Source: Actinacidiphila cocklensis (lineage in GTDB: Bacteria; Actinomycetota; Actinomycetes; Streptomycetales; Streptomycetaceae). From it: DNA of 64,000 bases. Position numbers and translations under genes: made by a program. The stretch spans positions 206,282 to 270,281 of the forward strand of contig NZ_CAJSLV010000103.1 of the NCBI RefSeq assembly GCF_907177275.1. Direction: 5' to 3'. This document shows, one piece after another, positions 36,533 through 45,325 of the stretch (its first letter is position 1; each line of letters begins with the position of its first letter). Below the pieces are notes generated by a model that did no database searches, was not told the origin of the DNA, and worked only from the letters and a program-made list of their open reading frames with translations.

Positions 36533-36990
36533 GGCTGTCGACTATGCCAGGGGCGACCGATCCCTCCAATTCCCCTGCAACAAAAGCCCAGTTGGCGGGC
36601 GGCGGCGGCAGGGGCGCCCTGCTCGCACCCGCGGACCCGTCCGCAGCGCGCCACCACCTGCGCCCCACCCCTCCCACCCGCCACAACCTGCCGGGCCGCC
36701 GCCGCCCGACCGGTAGTTTGCACCGCCAAACATTGAAAAGAAGCGCATACTTGAGGCAATGCGCGCGGGTCGCGCGCCCCGGCTCGGCATTCCCCTCCAC
36801 GAGCATTCCCGCTCGGAAAAGAGCCACGGATCGCTCAGCTTTACGTGCCTTTCCGGAAGCATGCGGAGTATTCCTTTCAATGCCCCTTCCCTTTCGCCCG
36901 TTCGGGTGACCAGCGGGCATTTCGCTGCCTACCTTGTTCCGCGGCGCGGGCCAGGAGCCCGCGCGTACCGAGACGAAGGTGGGGACATTC
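36533..36990. other. 458-bp promoter-bearing intergenic region
   Basis: It is noticeably richer in A/T than its surroundings (for example gccaaacattgaaaagaagc near 36728). No gene is convincing. Candidate -10 boxes are CATACT (about 36749) and TACCTT (about 36930) upstream of the secreted-protein gene at 36991. Confidence 0.45.
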
Positions 36991-39555
36991 ATGCTCCGGC
37001 TCTTACCCTGTCTTTCCGCGCACCCCCCGGCCCGCAGAGCACGCCGGTCGGCCGCGCGGGCCGCCGTCGCGATATCGGCGGCGCTGCTCGCGACGGCGGC
37101 CGGCTCGCTCTCCCCGGCCATGGCTCACGGCGGCGGCGGTGGCGGTGGCACCCCGCCGCCGCCCGCCGGGGTGGGCCTGCAGAAGACGGTGCAGAACGTC
37201 ACCAGCCCCGGCACCACCCAGGCCCAGCACTCCGACACGCTCAACTGGGTGGTGTCGTACGACACTTCGGCCACCGGCGGGCCGGCCCCCGCGACCATCA
37301 CCGACCCGGTCAGCGGCGCCCCCGGCGCGCAGGCGTACGTCCCCGGCTCGCTGCGCGTGCCGCCCGGCTGGACGCCCGGGTGGTCCACCGACGGCAGCAC
37401 CTTCACGGGCACCGACCAGGGCGCCGCGACCACCGCCGTGCAGGCGGTCAACGACGCGGCGATCGGCACCGGCACCAACGTCAGCGGCGACCTGCTGCCG
37501 CCGGTCCAGGCCGCCACCCGCTCCACCGGGGGCGACGGCTTCACGCCGATCCTCTACCGGGCGGCCTCCGGTGACGTCGAGGCGTGGAACATCTACCACC
37601 ACAGCGGCCCGGCCGCCCCCCTGGTGGTCTGCAACGACCTGTCCTCCGGGCAGCCCTGCGCCGGCGGCCCCTGGCCGCGCCCGCTCAACACCACCGCAGG
37701 CCCGCTCGGTTCGGGCGGCACCGGCAACGTCTACAGCACGCTGACCCCGCAGTACGTCATGGACCCGGGGCGGCCCGGCGTGGTCTACTACCCGGCCGTC
37801 GCGACCGGTTCGGTCGGCGCCGGCTGCCTCGACCTCGCCGCCCGCGCCAACTGCGGCTTCTTCCCGCTCGCCGCCGCCACCGGCTCCCCGAGCAGCGCCA
37901 ACGGGCTCGCGGGACTCGTCGCCCAGGGCGGCAGGCTCTACGGCGTCGCGAACACCGGCCAGGTGCTGTGCCTGGACATCGTCTCCCAAACCCCGTGCGC
38001 GGGGCAGCCGTTCGCCGCGATCGTGCCGCCCAACCACGACCTGCCGGGCAACACCTACTCCCTCTACCAGGGCGCATTGGCGGTCGCCGACGGCCGCATC
38101 TACGCCTCCTCCTCGCCGATGGCCTCCGGCTCCACCGCCCCGGGCGCCCCCGCGCTCGGCTGCTTCGACCCGGCCACCGGCCAGACCTGCACGGGCTGGA
38201 CCACGCCCCACCCGGCGGGACCCAACGCCAACGCGTACACGTACAACGCCTTCGTCGCGTACGACACCGCGGGCCACCCGAGCGGCGTCTGCACCGCCGA
38301 CAGCACCGGCGGCAGCCCGTCGACCAGTTGCTACGCGCTGGACGGCGGCCCGCTGGCCACCCCTGCGACGGGCCTGGACGCGCTGCCCGCCGGGGTCCTC
38401 GTCTTCAACCCGGAGGTCGTCAACGCCGGGGGCGACAACCGCAGCTACTTCGCCGTGTGGGGCGGATCGCTGCCCGGCGACACCGTCTGCTACAGCTGGA
38501 CGCACGCCCAGCCGTGCGCCGGATTCCCGGCTGTGGCCGGGCACCCCGCGGTCAACTCCGGTGTGACGCGCGACTACGGATACTCCTACGACGCGACCAC
38601 CCGCTGCCTGATCGGCCTCGGCGACGCGGGCATCCTCTTCTCGATGGACCCCGGCACCGGCGGATCCCCCTGCCTGCACACCGGCGCCTCGGTCACCCTC
38701 AAGCCCTCGGACTTCTACTGCGACGGCGGCACCGGACACGCCGCCGCCTACACCGAGGCACGGCTGACCGGCCTCGACCTCGCGCACACCGACCCGGCCG
38801 CGACCACCGTCGCGGTCACCGACCCCGACGGCACCGTCGTCGCGACCCCGGCGCTGTCGTCGTCCGGCACCGTCGACCTGTCCGGCATCTCGGCCACCGC
38901 CCATCCGTCGATCACCGTCACCGTGCAGTTCAGCCTCACCGACACCAGTGACTTCGCCGACGGCAGACACCCCTCGCTGACCGCGTACTTCCAGGGCGAC
39001 GACCCGCAGCTGTGCCTGCGCACGGTGGTCACCTCGGACTGCGCGACCAGCCAGGTCGCCGACACCGCGACCGGCAGCGACGCCACCGGCGCCCTCACCT
39101 CCAACACCGTCACCGTGCCGGTGCAGCCCGGTGCCGCGTGCCAGCCGCACGTGACGGTCGACAAGGAGATCTGCGCGGGCACTTCCTCGCACACCTGCGG
39201 CCCCGGCGGCTCCGGCCCCTGGGTCAAGTCCAGCCCCGTCGGCCTGCTGCAGGTGCTCGGCACGGCCTACTGGCGGATCACCGTCACCAACGCCGGGCCG
39301 GTCGACGCCACCGGCGTGACCGTCAACGACCCGACCACACCCTCATGTTCACAGGGCAGCTTCACGCTGGCCGCCGGCACCAGCCGCCAGGTCTACTGCA
39401 ACTCCTTCCTGCTGGCGCTCCCGGTGAAGAACACGGCGACGGCGAGCTTCACGCCCGCCAACTCCCCGCACGGCACGCACCCGACGACGACGGACCCGTC
39501 GTCGGCCGTGGCCTGCTCCCTGCTGTGCATCCTCCTCCCGGCCGAGAAGCACTGA
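36991..39555 (+). CDS. Large secreted Cys-repeat/DUF11-like protein
   Basis: An 854-residue protein with a Sec signal peptide (basic ARRARRSAARAA, hydrophobic core, SPAMA cleavage) and a Gly/Pro linker. Residues ~50-160 and ~690-830 resemble DUF11/isopeptide-type beta domains (DTLNWVVSYDTSATGG; AYWRITVTNAGPVDATGV). The middle ~400 residues hold five or six copies of a Cys-pair motif: VVCNDLSSGQPCAG, GCLDLAARANCG, VLCLDIVSQTPCAG, GCFDPATGQTCTG, TVCYSWTHAQPCAG. This suggests a disulfide-pinned beta-propeller. It has no LPXTG sorting signal and ends in LLCILLPAEKH. A structural or adhesive extracellular role is inferred. The ATG has AGGTGGGG upstream. Confidence 0.82.
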   Translation: MLRLLPCLSAHPPARRARRSAARAAVAISAALLATAAGSLSPAMAHGGGGGGGTPPPPAGVGLQKTVQNVTSPGTTQAQHSDTLNWVVSYDTSATGGPAPATITDPVSGAPGAQAYVPGSLRVPPGWTPGWSTDGSTFTGTDQGAATTAVQAVNDAAIGTGTNVSGDLLPPVQAATRSTGGDGFTPILYRAASGDVEAWNIYHHSGPAAPLVVCNDLSSGQPCAGGPWPRPLNTTAGPLGSGGTGNVYSTLTPQYVMDPGRPGVVYYPAVATGSVGAGCLDLAARANCGFFPLAAATGSPSSANGLAGLVAQGGRLYGVANTGQVLCLDIVSQTPCAGQPFAAIVPPNHDLPGNTYSLYQGALAVADGRIYASSSPMASGSTAPGAPALGCFDPATGQTCTGWTTPHPAGPNANAYTYNAFVAYDTAGHPSGVCTADSTGGSPSTSCYALDGGPLATPATGLDALPAGVLVFNPEVVNAGGDNRSYFAVWGGSLPGDTVCYSWTHAQPCAGFPAVAGHPAVNSGVTRDYGYSYDATTRCLIGLGDAGILFSMDPGTGGSPCLHTGASVTLKPSDFYCDGGTGHAAAYTEARLTGLDLAHTDPAATTVAVTDPDGTVVATPALSSSGTVDLSGISATAHPSITVTVQFSLTDTSDFADGRHPSLTAYFQGDDPQLCLRTVVTSDCATSQVADTATGSDATGALTSNTVTVPVQPGAACQPHVTVDKEICAGTSSHTCGPGGSGPWVKSSPVGLLQVLGTAYWRITVTNAGPVDATGVTVNDPTTPSCSQGSFTLAAGTSRQVYCNSFLLALPVKNTATASFTPANSPHGTHPTTTDPSSAVACSLLCILLPAEKH

Positions 39556-39583
39556 CGGCGGCGGCACCCCGCCGCTGAGCACC

Positions 39584-39622
39584 GCCCGCCCCCCGACGCC
39601 TCCCGGGCGCCGGGGGGCGGGC
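39584..39622. terminator. GC-rich terminator hairpin
   Basis: GCCCGCCCCCCG (39584-39595) pairs with CGGGGGGCGGGC (39611-39622). It follows the secreted-protein stop. The rest of the 306-bp gap to 39862 shows no gene. Confidence 0.65.
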
Positions 39623-39861
39623 CTTCCGCGCCCCGGGCGCCCGCACTCCCCCGATCGCCAGTACCCTCGTGTTCCTCACGGCACCTCATCTCCCTGCCCC
39701 GCGTCCTCGACGCCCTGCCCTCTCGTAGCGGCAGGGGCAACGGACGCCGTGAGCCCCGGCAGGACCGCCCGGCTGCCGGTGGAACCCCAGTACGGAACCG
39801 GGCGTCGCGGAGCTGCGGTCGGCGGCTCCGCCACCAGGGGCAGCGCGAGGGACGGAATCAG

Positions 39862-42486
39862 GTGGACGACGACCACGACGGCACGGGCATACCCGGCGAG
39901 ACCCAGCAGGACCCCGCGGCGGCACGCAAGCCGGCGAAGAAGCCCGCGAAGCGGGCAGTTCCCAGGACTGCGGCGCCGGCCGCCCCCGCAGGCACGCGCG
40001 CGGCCAAGACCGCCGACGCCACACCGGTGGCGTCCCCGGGCACCCCGGCCGGAACGTCAGCCGAAGCAGGCACGACCGCCGGAGCGGCGCGCGACGCAGG
40101 CCCGGCTGCCGCCCCGGGCACAACCGCCCCTGCGGGCGAGGCCGCCGCCACCCCGGCCGACGCGGGCTCAACCCCCGCTGCGGGCAAACCCACGAGCCCG
40201 GGCACCGCCGCCGCAGGCACGGCGGCCGGCTCGGGCAGGCCTGCCGCCACCGCGGGCACGCCCGCCGGCACCGCTGCCGGCGCGGGCACGACTGCCGCCA
40301 CGAACGCATCGGCGGGGGCAGCGAAGGGTGCGGCCGCGACTACCGGCGCGGACAAGCCCGCTGGAAAGGGCACCGCCGCCGCCAAGCGCACGGGCACCCG
40401 TACGGCCAAGGCGACGGCCACGGGCGCGGGCACGACCCCCGCCCCGGCCAAGCGCGCGGCCACACCCGCCGGCAAGACGGCAGCCACGCCCGCCCGCAAG
40501 GGCACGACGGCACAGCCCGCGGCGACCACCGACGCGACCCCCGCATCCGTCACCGACGCGACGCCTGCCGCGGACGCGGGCACCGCGGCGGGCAACGGCA
40601 AGCGCACCGGCAAGACCGCAGCCGCAGCCGCCAAGGCAGGCACCGGATCCCCGGCGCCCGCAGCGGGCACGGACGCAGCCGCCGACGGAACCGAGAGCCC
40701 CGCACCCGGCGCGGCCAAGCGCAAGGCCGCAACCGCGCCCGCCGCGCCCCGGAAGAAGGCCGCACCCGCCAAGAGGGCCGCGGTCGCGAAGCAAGCCGGC
40801 CCGGCGAAGAAGGCCGTCAAGTCCGCGCCCGCCGCAGCAACGGCCGAGGCGCAGGCCCAGGCGCAGGCCCAGGCAGCACCAGGCGAGGCCTGGCGGGTCG
40901 ACGGGTACGCGGTGGAGGGGGACGCCCGGGTCGACGCCGGTGGGCACGTGGTCGTGCCCGCGCGGCACGAGGCCGGCGGGACGCCCGTCGTGATCACCTA
41001 CGTCTCGGCGGAAGTTGCCGCCGACGAGGGCTTCCGGGAGGCCTTCCGCGGGGCAGCCGAGGGACTCGGGCGACTCGAATCGCCGTACGTGGCACGGCTG
41101 TACGCGTACACCGAGGACGGCCCGCACGCCGCGGTCGTACGGGAACCGGTGGACGGGGTCGCCCTGGACGCCCTGCTCACCGACAGCGGTCTGCCCGCAG
41201 GACCCGAGGCGGCGCTCACCGTACTGAAGAGCTCGCTGCTGGGCCTGGCGGCCGTCCACGAGGCCGGCCTCGCCCGCGGCGGCTACCAGCCCGCGAAGGT
41301 CCAGGTCACTCCCGAGGGCACGGTGAAGCTCACTGACCTCGGCGTGACGGTGAGCGGCGCGGAGGCCACCGACGTCCAGCTGGCGACGGCCGCCTTCTCC
41401 GCCTGCCTGGCGACGGGCACGGAGCCGCACCCGGACGTCCAGGCCCTGATCGCCCGCGGCTTGGCGGGCACAGCCGCAGCCACGGCAGCCGACGCGGACG
41501 CGGACACCGCAGCAGCGGACGACGCAGCCGCCGGCACGGTCACCCCTGCTCCCGCTCCCGCTCCTGCCCCTGCCCCTGCCCCTGCCCCTGCCCCTGCCCA
41601 ACAACTCGCCACCGCAGCGGACTTCGCCGCCGAGGTAGATGCCGTCGCCGTCGCCGTCCACGGCGAGGACTGGGAAGCGCGCGGGCAGGCGGAACTGGCC
41701 GCGCTCGTCGTCCCGTTGCTCCAGCCGGCAACAGCAGTGCCGCCGCAAGGCGAACCCGCACCGGTCACCGAACCGTCGCTGCCCTTCACCTTCGTCGCCG
41801 ACGATCCGTCCGCGGAGGGGCGCCGCTTCGGCCGGCGGGCCAAGGTCCTGCTCCTCGCCGCGGCAGCGGTCGTCGTCGCGGGGGCTCTCACGGTCGCCGC
41901 CGTGGCCACCGGCAACAGCAACGACGCCGCGGCCACCGTCACGCCCAGTGCCACGCCCACCGCGTCGGCCACCGTGCCGTCCACCACGGCCCCGGCCGCC
42001 GCCCCGGCCCCCACCACGACCGCGCCCTCCCCGACGAGCGCGCCGTCGACGACCCCGGCGGCACCCTCGCCGACGAAGCGGCCCACCACGCCGCCCACGA
42101 CGGCCCGGGCCACCACCGCGCCCGCCACGCCCCCGCCCGCCACGAAGCCCGCCGCGCCCGCCGGGGCGCACGTGTCGGCCGTGTACGCCCATCTGGGCTG
42201 TACCCCCGGTAACCACACGGCCACGGCCGTCGTGCGGGTGGAGTACGACGGCACCGCGGGCGCCACACTGACCCTCACCTGGTGGCGCAACAGCTCGGGC
42301 AGTCCCGAGGGGGCGACGACCATGACCCCGCAGACGGTGAAGCTGCCGAAGGGCTCGACGTCGTACGTCTTCACCTCGAACTTCACCTACCAGGACACCC
42401 CGAAGCGCCCGTACATCGGCGTCACCGCCACCACCGCCCCGGCGGCCGCCACGGGCGCCAGGACCGAGGTCGTCCGCTGCCGCTGA
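39862..42486 (+). CDS. Membrane pseudokinase with histone-H1-like N-terminus
   Basis: An 874-residue protein. Residues ~1-340 are Ala/Lys/Pro/Thr-rich, with KPAKKPAKR-type repeats like histone H1 or HupS tails. Residues ~350-520 follow a protein-kinase fold (RLESPYVARLYAYTEDGPHA, VREPVDGVALDALL), but the catalytic loop reads HEAGLARGGYQPAKVQVT with no HRD aspartate and the metal loop is TDLGV, so phosphotransfer is unlikely. An APAP run links to a transmembrane helix (about 698-718), then a Thr/Pro-rich extracellular stalk and a small domain with two Cys. It resembles MviN/serine-kinase-associated pseudokinases in outline. Signalling or scaffold role inferred. A perfect terminator follows. 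Confidence 0.8.
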   Translation: MDDDHDGTGIPGETQQDPAAARKPAKKPAKRAVPRTAAPAAPAGTRAAKTADATPVASPGTPAGTSAEAGTTAGAARDAGPAAAPGTTAPAGEAAATPADAGSTPAAGKPTSPGTAAAGTAAGSGRPAATAGTPAGTAAGAGTTAATNASAGAAKGAAATTGADKPAGKGTAAAKRTGTRTAKATATGAGTTPAPAKRAATPAGKTAATPARKGTTAQPAATTDATPASVTDATPAADAGTAAGNGKRTGKTAAAAAKAGTGSPAPAAGTDAAADGTESPAPGAAKRKAATAPAAPRKKAAPAKRAAVAKQAGPAKKAVKSAPAAATAEAQAQAQAQAAPGEAWRVDGYAVEGDARVDAGGHVVVPARHEAGGTPVVITYVSAEVAADEGFREAFRGAAEGLGRLESPYVARLYAYTEDGPHAAVVREPVDGVALDALLTDSGLPAGPEAALTVLKSSLLGLAAVHEAGLARGGYQPAKVQVTPEGTVKLTDLGVTVSGAEATDVQLATAAFSACLATGTEPHPDVQALIARGLAGTAAATAADADADTAAADDAAAGTVTPAPAPAPAPAPAPAPAPAQQLATAADFAAEVDAVAVAVHGEDWEARGQAELAALVVPLLQPATAVPPQGEPAPVTEPSLPFTFVADDPSAEGRRFGRRAKVLLLAAAAVVVAGALTVAAVATGNSNDAAATVTPSATPTASATVPSTTAPAAAPAPTTTAPSPTSAPSTTPAAPSPTKRPTTPPTTARATTAPATPPPATKPAAPAGAHVSAVYAHLGCTPGNHTATAVVRVEYDGTAGATLTLTWWRNSSGSPEGATTMTPQTVKLPKGSTSYVFTSNFTYQDTPKRPYIGVTATTAPAAATGARTEVVRCR

Positions 42487-42507
42487 GCACCCCGCCGCAG
42501 TGCCCCC

Positions 42508-42557
42508 GCCGCCCCCGCCCGAGCGACACGACCCCTGCTCGGGCGGGGGCGGCGGCT
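42508..42557 (+). terminator. Intrinsic terminator
   Basis: A perfect 17-bp stem, GCCGCCCCCGCCCGAGC (42508-42524) with GCTCGGGCGGGGGCGGC (42537-42553), around a 12-nt loop and followed by TTTT. Confidence 0.9.
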
Positions 42558-42720
42558 TTTCCGCGCGGGCGCAGGTTAGGGCCTGTCGTTGTGCGCTGCA
42601 CCTGGGAAACGAATATGCGCGAGGGACGGATGTTCTGTCCCTGGGCGGTAACGCGAAGCCCCAGGGGGATGCCGCCGAGGCAGGATCGGCTGCAGGCAGC
42701 ACAAAGGAGAGAGGGATACC

Positions 42721-43395
42721 ATGGGCACCAGGAAAATCGGCCGTACGGCACCGGCGCTTGTGCTCGTCACCGCGGGTCTGGCACTCGCGGCCTGCGGGCC
42801 GTCGGATGCTTCCGGCACCTCGGGCTCCGCGCCCGCCGCGTCCTCCGCCCCCATGACCTCCAGCGACGCCCCGACGCCGACTGAGGCGCCGTCCGTGACA
42901 GCCACCTCGACCCCCGCCCCCGCCACCACCGCCACCGCCTCCCCGGCGGCGACCGCGGCCACCGGTTCGACGGTGCCGGGGTGCACCACCAGCCACCTGA
43001 AGGTCACCGTGCAGAGCAACGGCAGCGGGGCCGGCAGCAGCTTCTTCACGCTGGCCTTCCAGAACACCGGCAGCAGTCCCTGCACCCTGTTCGGCTATCC
43101 GGGCGTGTCCTTCGTGAAGGCCGGCAACGTCCAGCTCGGCAAGGCCGCCGCGCGGACGCCCGCGTCGAAGGCGACCGTCACGCTGATACCCAACGCCCAC
43201 GCGTTCGCCGACCTGCGGACCGTCAACGGCCAGGGCGGCTTCGACCCCGCCCAGTGCCAGCTCACCACCGTGCCGTCGCTGCGCATCTTCCCGCCGAACC
43301 AGAGGGCGTCGGTCAATATCCCCTGGAACCAGAAGGAGTGCGTCGGCTCCACGGTGCAGAACCTGCAGGTGGGTCCGGTGCACAGCAACCGCTGA
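42721..43395 (+). CDS. DUF4232 lipoprotein
   Basis: A 224-residue lipoprotein: lipobox LALAAC (Cys near 25), a Ser/Thr/Pro/Ala linker of ~60 residues, then a DUF4232 domain. That domain has VTVQSNGSGAGSSFFTLAFQ, NTGSSPCTLFGYPGVSFV and a paired Cys near the C-terminus (NQKECVGSTVQNLQV). DUF4232 proteins are common on streptomycete surfaces and have no known activity. The ATG is preceded by AAAGGAGAGAGGG, a strong ribosome site. It is a single gene after a strong terminator. Confidence 0.9.
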   Translation: MGTRKIGRTAPALVLVTAGLALAACGPSDASGTSGSAPAASSAPMTSSDAPTPTEAPSVTATSTPAPATTATASPAATAATGSTVPGCTTSHLKVTVQSNGSGAGSSFFTLAFQNTGSSPCTLFGYPGVSFVKAGNVQLGKAAARTPASKATVTLIPNAHAFADLRTVNGQGGFDPAQCQLTTVPSLRIFPPNQRASVNIPWNQKECVGSTVQNLQVGPVHSNR

Positions 43396-43435
43396 CCCCA
43401 CCACCCGGGTCGGCGGCCCCGCCGGCCGGAATGAG

Positions 43436-43939
43436 ATGATCCGCTCCATGAGCAGCGGGGACAGCGGGGACGGCGCGCAGCGCCCGGAGGAGCAGTGGGC
43501 GCTGCGGCCCGCGGCGGCAGCGGACGTCGAGCCGATAGCGGACCTGCGGGCCGTCGTCATGCGCCCCGACCTGGAGCGGCTCGGGCGCTACGACGAGCAC
43601 CGCGTACGGCAGCGCTTCCGGGACTCCTTCGACCCGCGGCACACCACCGTCATCACGGTCGGCGGCGAGCTGGCCGGTTCCGTGACGGTCCGCCCCGCGG
43701 ACGCCCGGCTCTGGCTGGAGCACTTCTACCTCGCCCCGCACGTGCAGGGCCGCGGGCTGGGCTCCGCGGTCCTGCGGTCCGTGCTGGACCGCGCCGACGC
43801 GGAGGGTACGGCCGTGGGCCTCAACGTCCTGCAGGGCAGTCCGGCCCGCCGCCTCTACGAGCGGCACGGGTTCGTCGTGGACGCCCAGGACCCGGTCGAC
43901 GTCTTCATGACCCGCCCCCCGGCCGCCGCCGGCCGATGA
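43436..43939 (+). CDS. GNAT-family N-acetyltransferase
   Basis: A 167-residue acetyltransferase. The beta-4/acetyl-CoA loop is LWLEHFYLAPHVQGRGLGSAVL (R/Q-x-x-G-x-G/A type), and the C-terminal strand carries NVLQGSPARRLYERHGFVV, as in Rim-type GNATs. It transfers acetyl groups from acetyl-CoA to an amine; substrate unknown. Two in-frame starts exist (43436 and 43448); neither has a strong ribosome site. A GCCCCGC/GCGGGGC hairpin after the stop (about 43947-43974) terminates towards the convergent chitinase gene. Confidence 0.85.
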   Translation: MIRSMSSGDSGDGAQRPEEQWALRPAAAADVEPIADLRAVVMRPDLERLGRYDEHRVRQRFRDSFDPRHTTVITVGGELAGSVTVRPADARLWLEHFYLAPHVQGRGLGSAVLRSVLDRADAEGTAVGLNVLQGSPARRLYERHGFVVDAQDPVDVFMTRPPAAAGR

Positions 43940-44014
43940 CATGACGCCCCGCCCCCACGAGGGGAGCGGGGCGCCGCCTGCGTCAAGCCGTCAAGCCGTC
44001 AAGCCGTCGAGCCG

Positions 44015-45115
44015 TCAGCAGGAGAGGTTGCCTCCGGTCGGCACGCCCAGGATGGACGTGAAGCTCGTGTAGGCGTTGACGCGGGACTGCACCTGGGCGG
44101 GGTTGCCGCCGTTGCACTCGATGCTGCCGTTGATGCTGCGGATGGTCTCGCCGAAACCGGCGCCGTTGACCATGGCGTTGTGCGGGGTCATCGTGCCGGG
44201 TCCCGACTGGGTGTTCCAGTACCACAGGCCGGTCTTCCAGGCGATGGCCGAGTCGGTCTGCACGAGGTTGGGGTTGTCCAGCAGGTCGATGCCCAACGAG
44301 TCGCCGGCCGCCTTGTAGTTGAAGTTCCAGCTGAGCTGGATCGGGCCGCGGCCGTAGTACGCCGACTGTCCCGCGGGGCAGCCGTAGGACTGGCTCGTGT
44401 CGCAGTAGTGGGAGTAGTTGGCGGTGTTCTGCTCCACGATGTAGACCAGCCCGCCGGTTTCGTGGCTGACGTTGGCGAGGAAGGCGGCGGCCTCCTGCTT
44501 CTTCACCGTGTCGCTGCCGGTGTTGGCGAAGCCCGGGTACGCGCTGAGCGCCGCGGTCAGGCCGCTGTAGGTGTAGAAGGAGTTCCGGCTCGGGAACATC
44601 TGGTTGAACTGCGCCTCGCTGACCACGAATCCGCCGGTGGGCGGCTGGGTGCTGCCGCCCGTGGTGCCACCGGTGCCCGAGCAGGTGTACGGGCTCCAGT
44701 ACCAGGTGCTGATCGTCGGGTCGTAGCCCGGGTTGTCGTGGGTGGCGATGTAGTCGAGGCCGTTGGTGTACTGCACGATGTCGCCGGTGACGTACGCGCG
44801 GCCCGCGACCCACGCCGGGTAGCTGCAACCGCCCGAGCCGCCGGTCGTACCGCCGGTGCCGCCGGAGCCGCCGGTGCACGTGCCCTGGTCGGCCCAGACG
44901 TCGGCGGCGCCGGGCGTCTCGCCCTGCGTCCACCACTTCGCCGACCAGTTGTGGCTGTTGTAGGAGGCGGTCATGCCGCCGGTGTAGACCGAGGACGAGT
45001 TCCACGCCGAGGCGCAGGTCGCCGCGGATGCGGGGGACGACATGGGCACGAGGATCACCAGGCCCACGACGGCCGCGACTGCGGCCAGGAACGCGATGAG
45101 GCGTTGTCTCGACAC
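44015..45115 (-). CDS. Family 19 chitinase with two chitin-binding modules
   Basis: A 366-residue secreted enzyme. The signal peptide is RQRLIAFLAAVAAVVGLVIL, cleaved after PASA. Two CBM5/12-like modules follow (CASAWNSSSVYTGG...WWTQGETPG; CSYPAWVAGRAYVTGD...WYWSPYTC), separated by Gly/Thr linkers. The GH19 domain has AAFLANVSHETGG (catalytic Glu), CPAGQSAYYGRGPIQLSWN and IAWKTGLWYWNT. It hydrolyses chitin. GTG 45115 has AAGGAG 7 nt upstream. A DasR-like palindrome in the promoter predicts repression lifted by glucosamine-6-phosphate. A series of GTCAAGCC repeats follows the stop. Confidence 0.95.
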   Translation of the reverse strand: MSRQRLIAFLAAVAAVVGLVILVPMSSPASAATCASAWNSSSVYTGGMTASYNSHNWSAKWWTQGETPGAADVWADQGTCTGGSGGTGGTTGGSGGCSYPAWVAGRAYVTGDIVQYTNGLDYIATHDNPGYDPTISTWYWSPYTCSGTGGTTGGSTQPPTGGFVVSEAQFNQMFPSRNSFYTYSGLTAALSAYPGFANTGSDTVKKQEAAAFLANVSHETGGLVYIVEQNTANYSHYCDTSQSYGCPAGQSAYYGRGPIQLSWNFNYKAAGDSLGIDLLDNPNLVQTDSAIAWKTGLWYWNTQSGPGTMTPHNAMVNGAGFGETIRSINGSIECNGGNPAQVQSRVNAYTSFTSILGVPTGGNLSC

Positions 45116-45164
45116 GTGACCACTCCTTATGGGGGTTGAGTGGGGTCGAGGCACACTCCAGCGT

Positions 45165-45196
45165 ATTGGTCTGGACCTGTCAAGGTCCAGACCAAT
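45165..45196. promoter_or_regulatory. DasR-like (dre) operator palindrome
   Basis: ATTGGTCTGGACCT (45165-45178), gtca, AGGTCCAGACCAAT (45183-45196): a perfect inverted repeat with 14-bp arms. Each arm resembles the DasR consensus core TGGTCTAGACCA. On the minus strand TTGACA overlaps the centre as a possible -35 element for the chitinase. It also lies 130 bp before the I36/FG-GAP gene. Confidence 0.75.
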
Positions 45197-45325
45197 GCTC
45201 TTCTCGCCCGACGCCCCCGCAGTGCCGACGAGTTGCGCCCCGCCGCACGCCTCCACCTGCGCCTTGCCTGGCCTTTGCCGGAGAAATACAGTACGAGCTT
45301 CACTTATGTGGGGGGATTTCCTTAC

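Noticed and set aside
40168..43560. Minus-strand 1130-codon open frame
   Set aside because: It is antisense to the pseudokinase and DUF4232 genes and is explained by high-GC codon bias.
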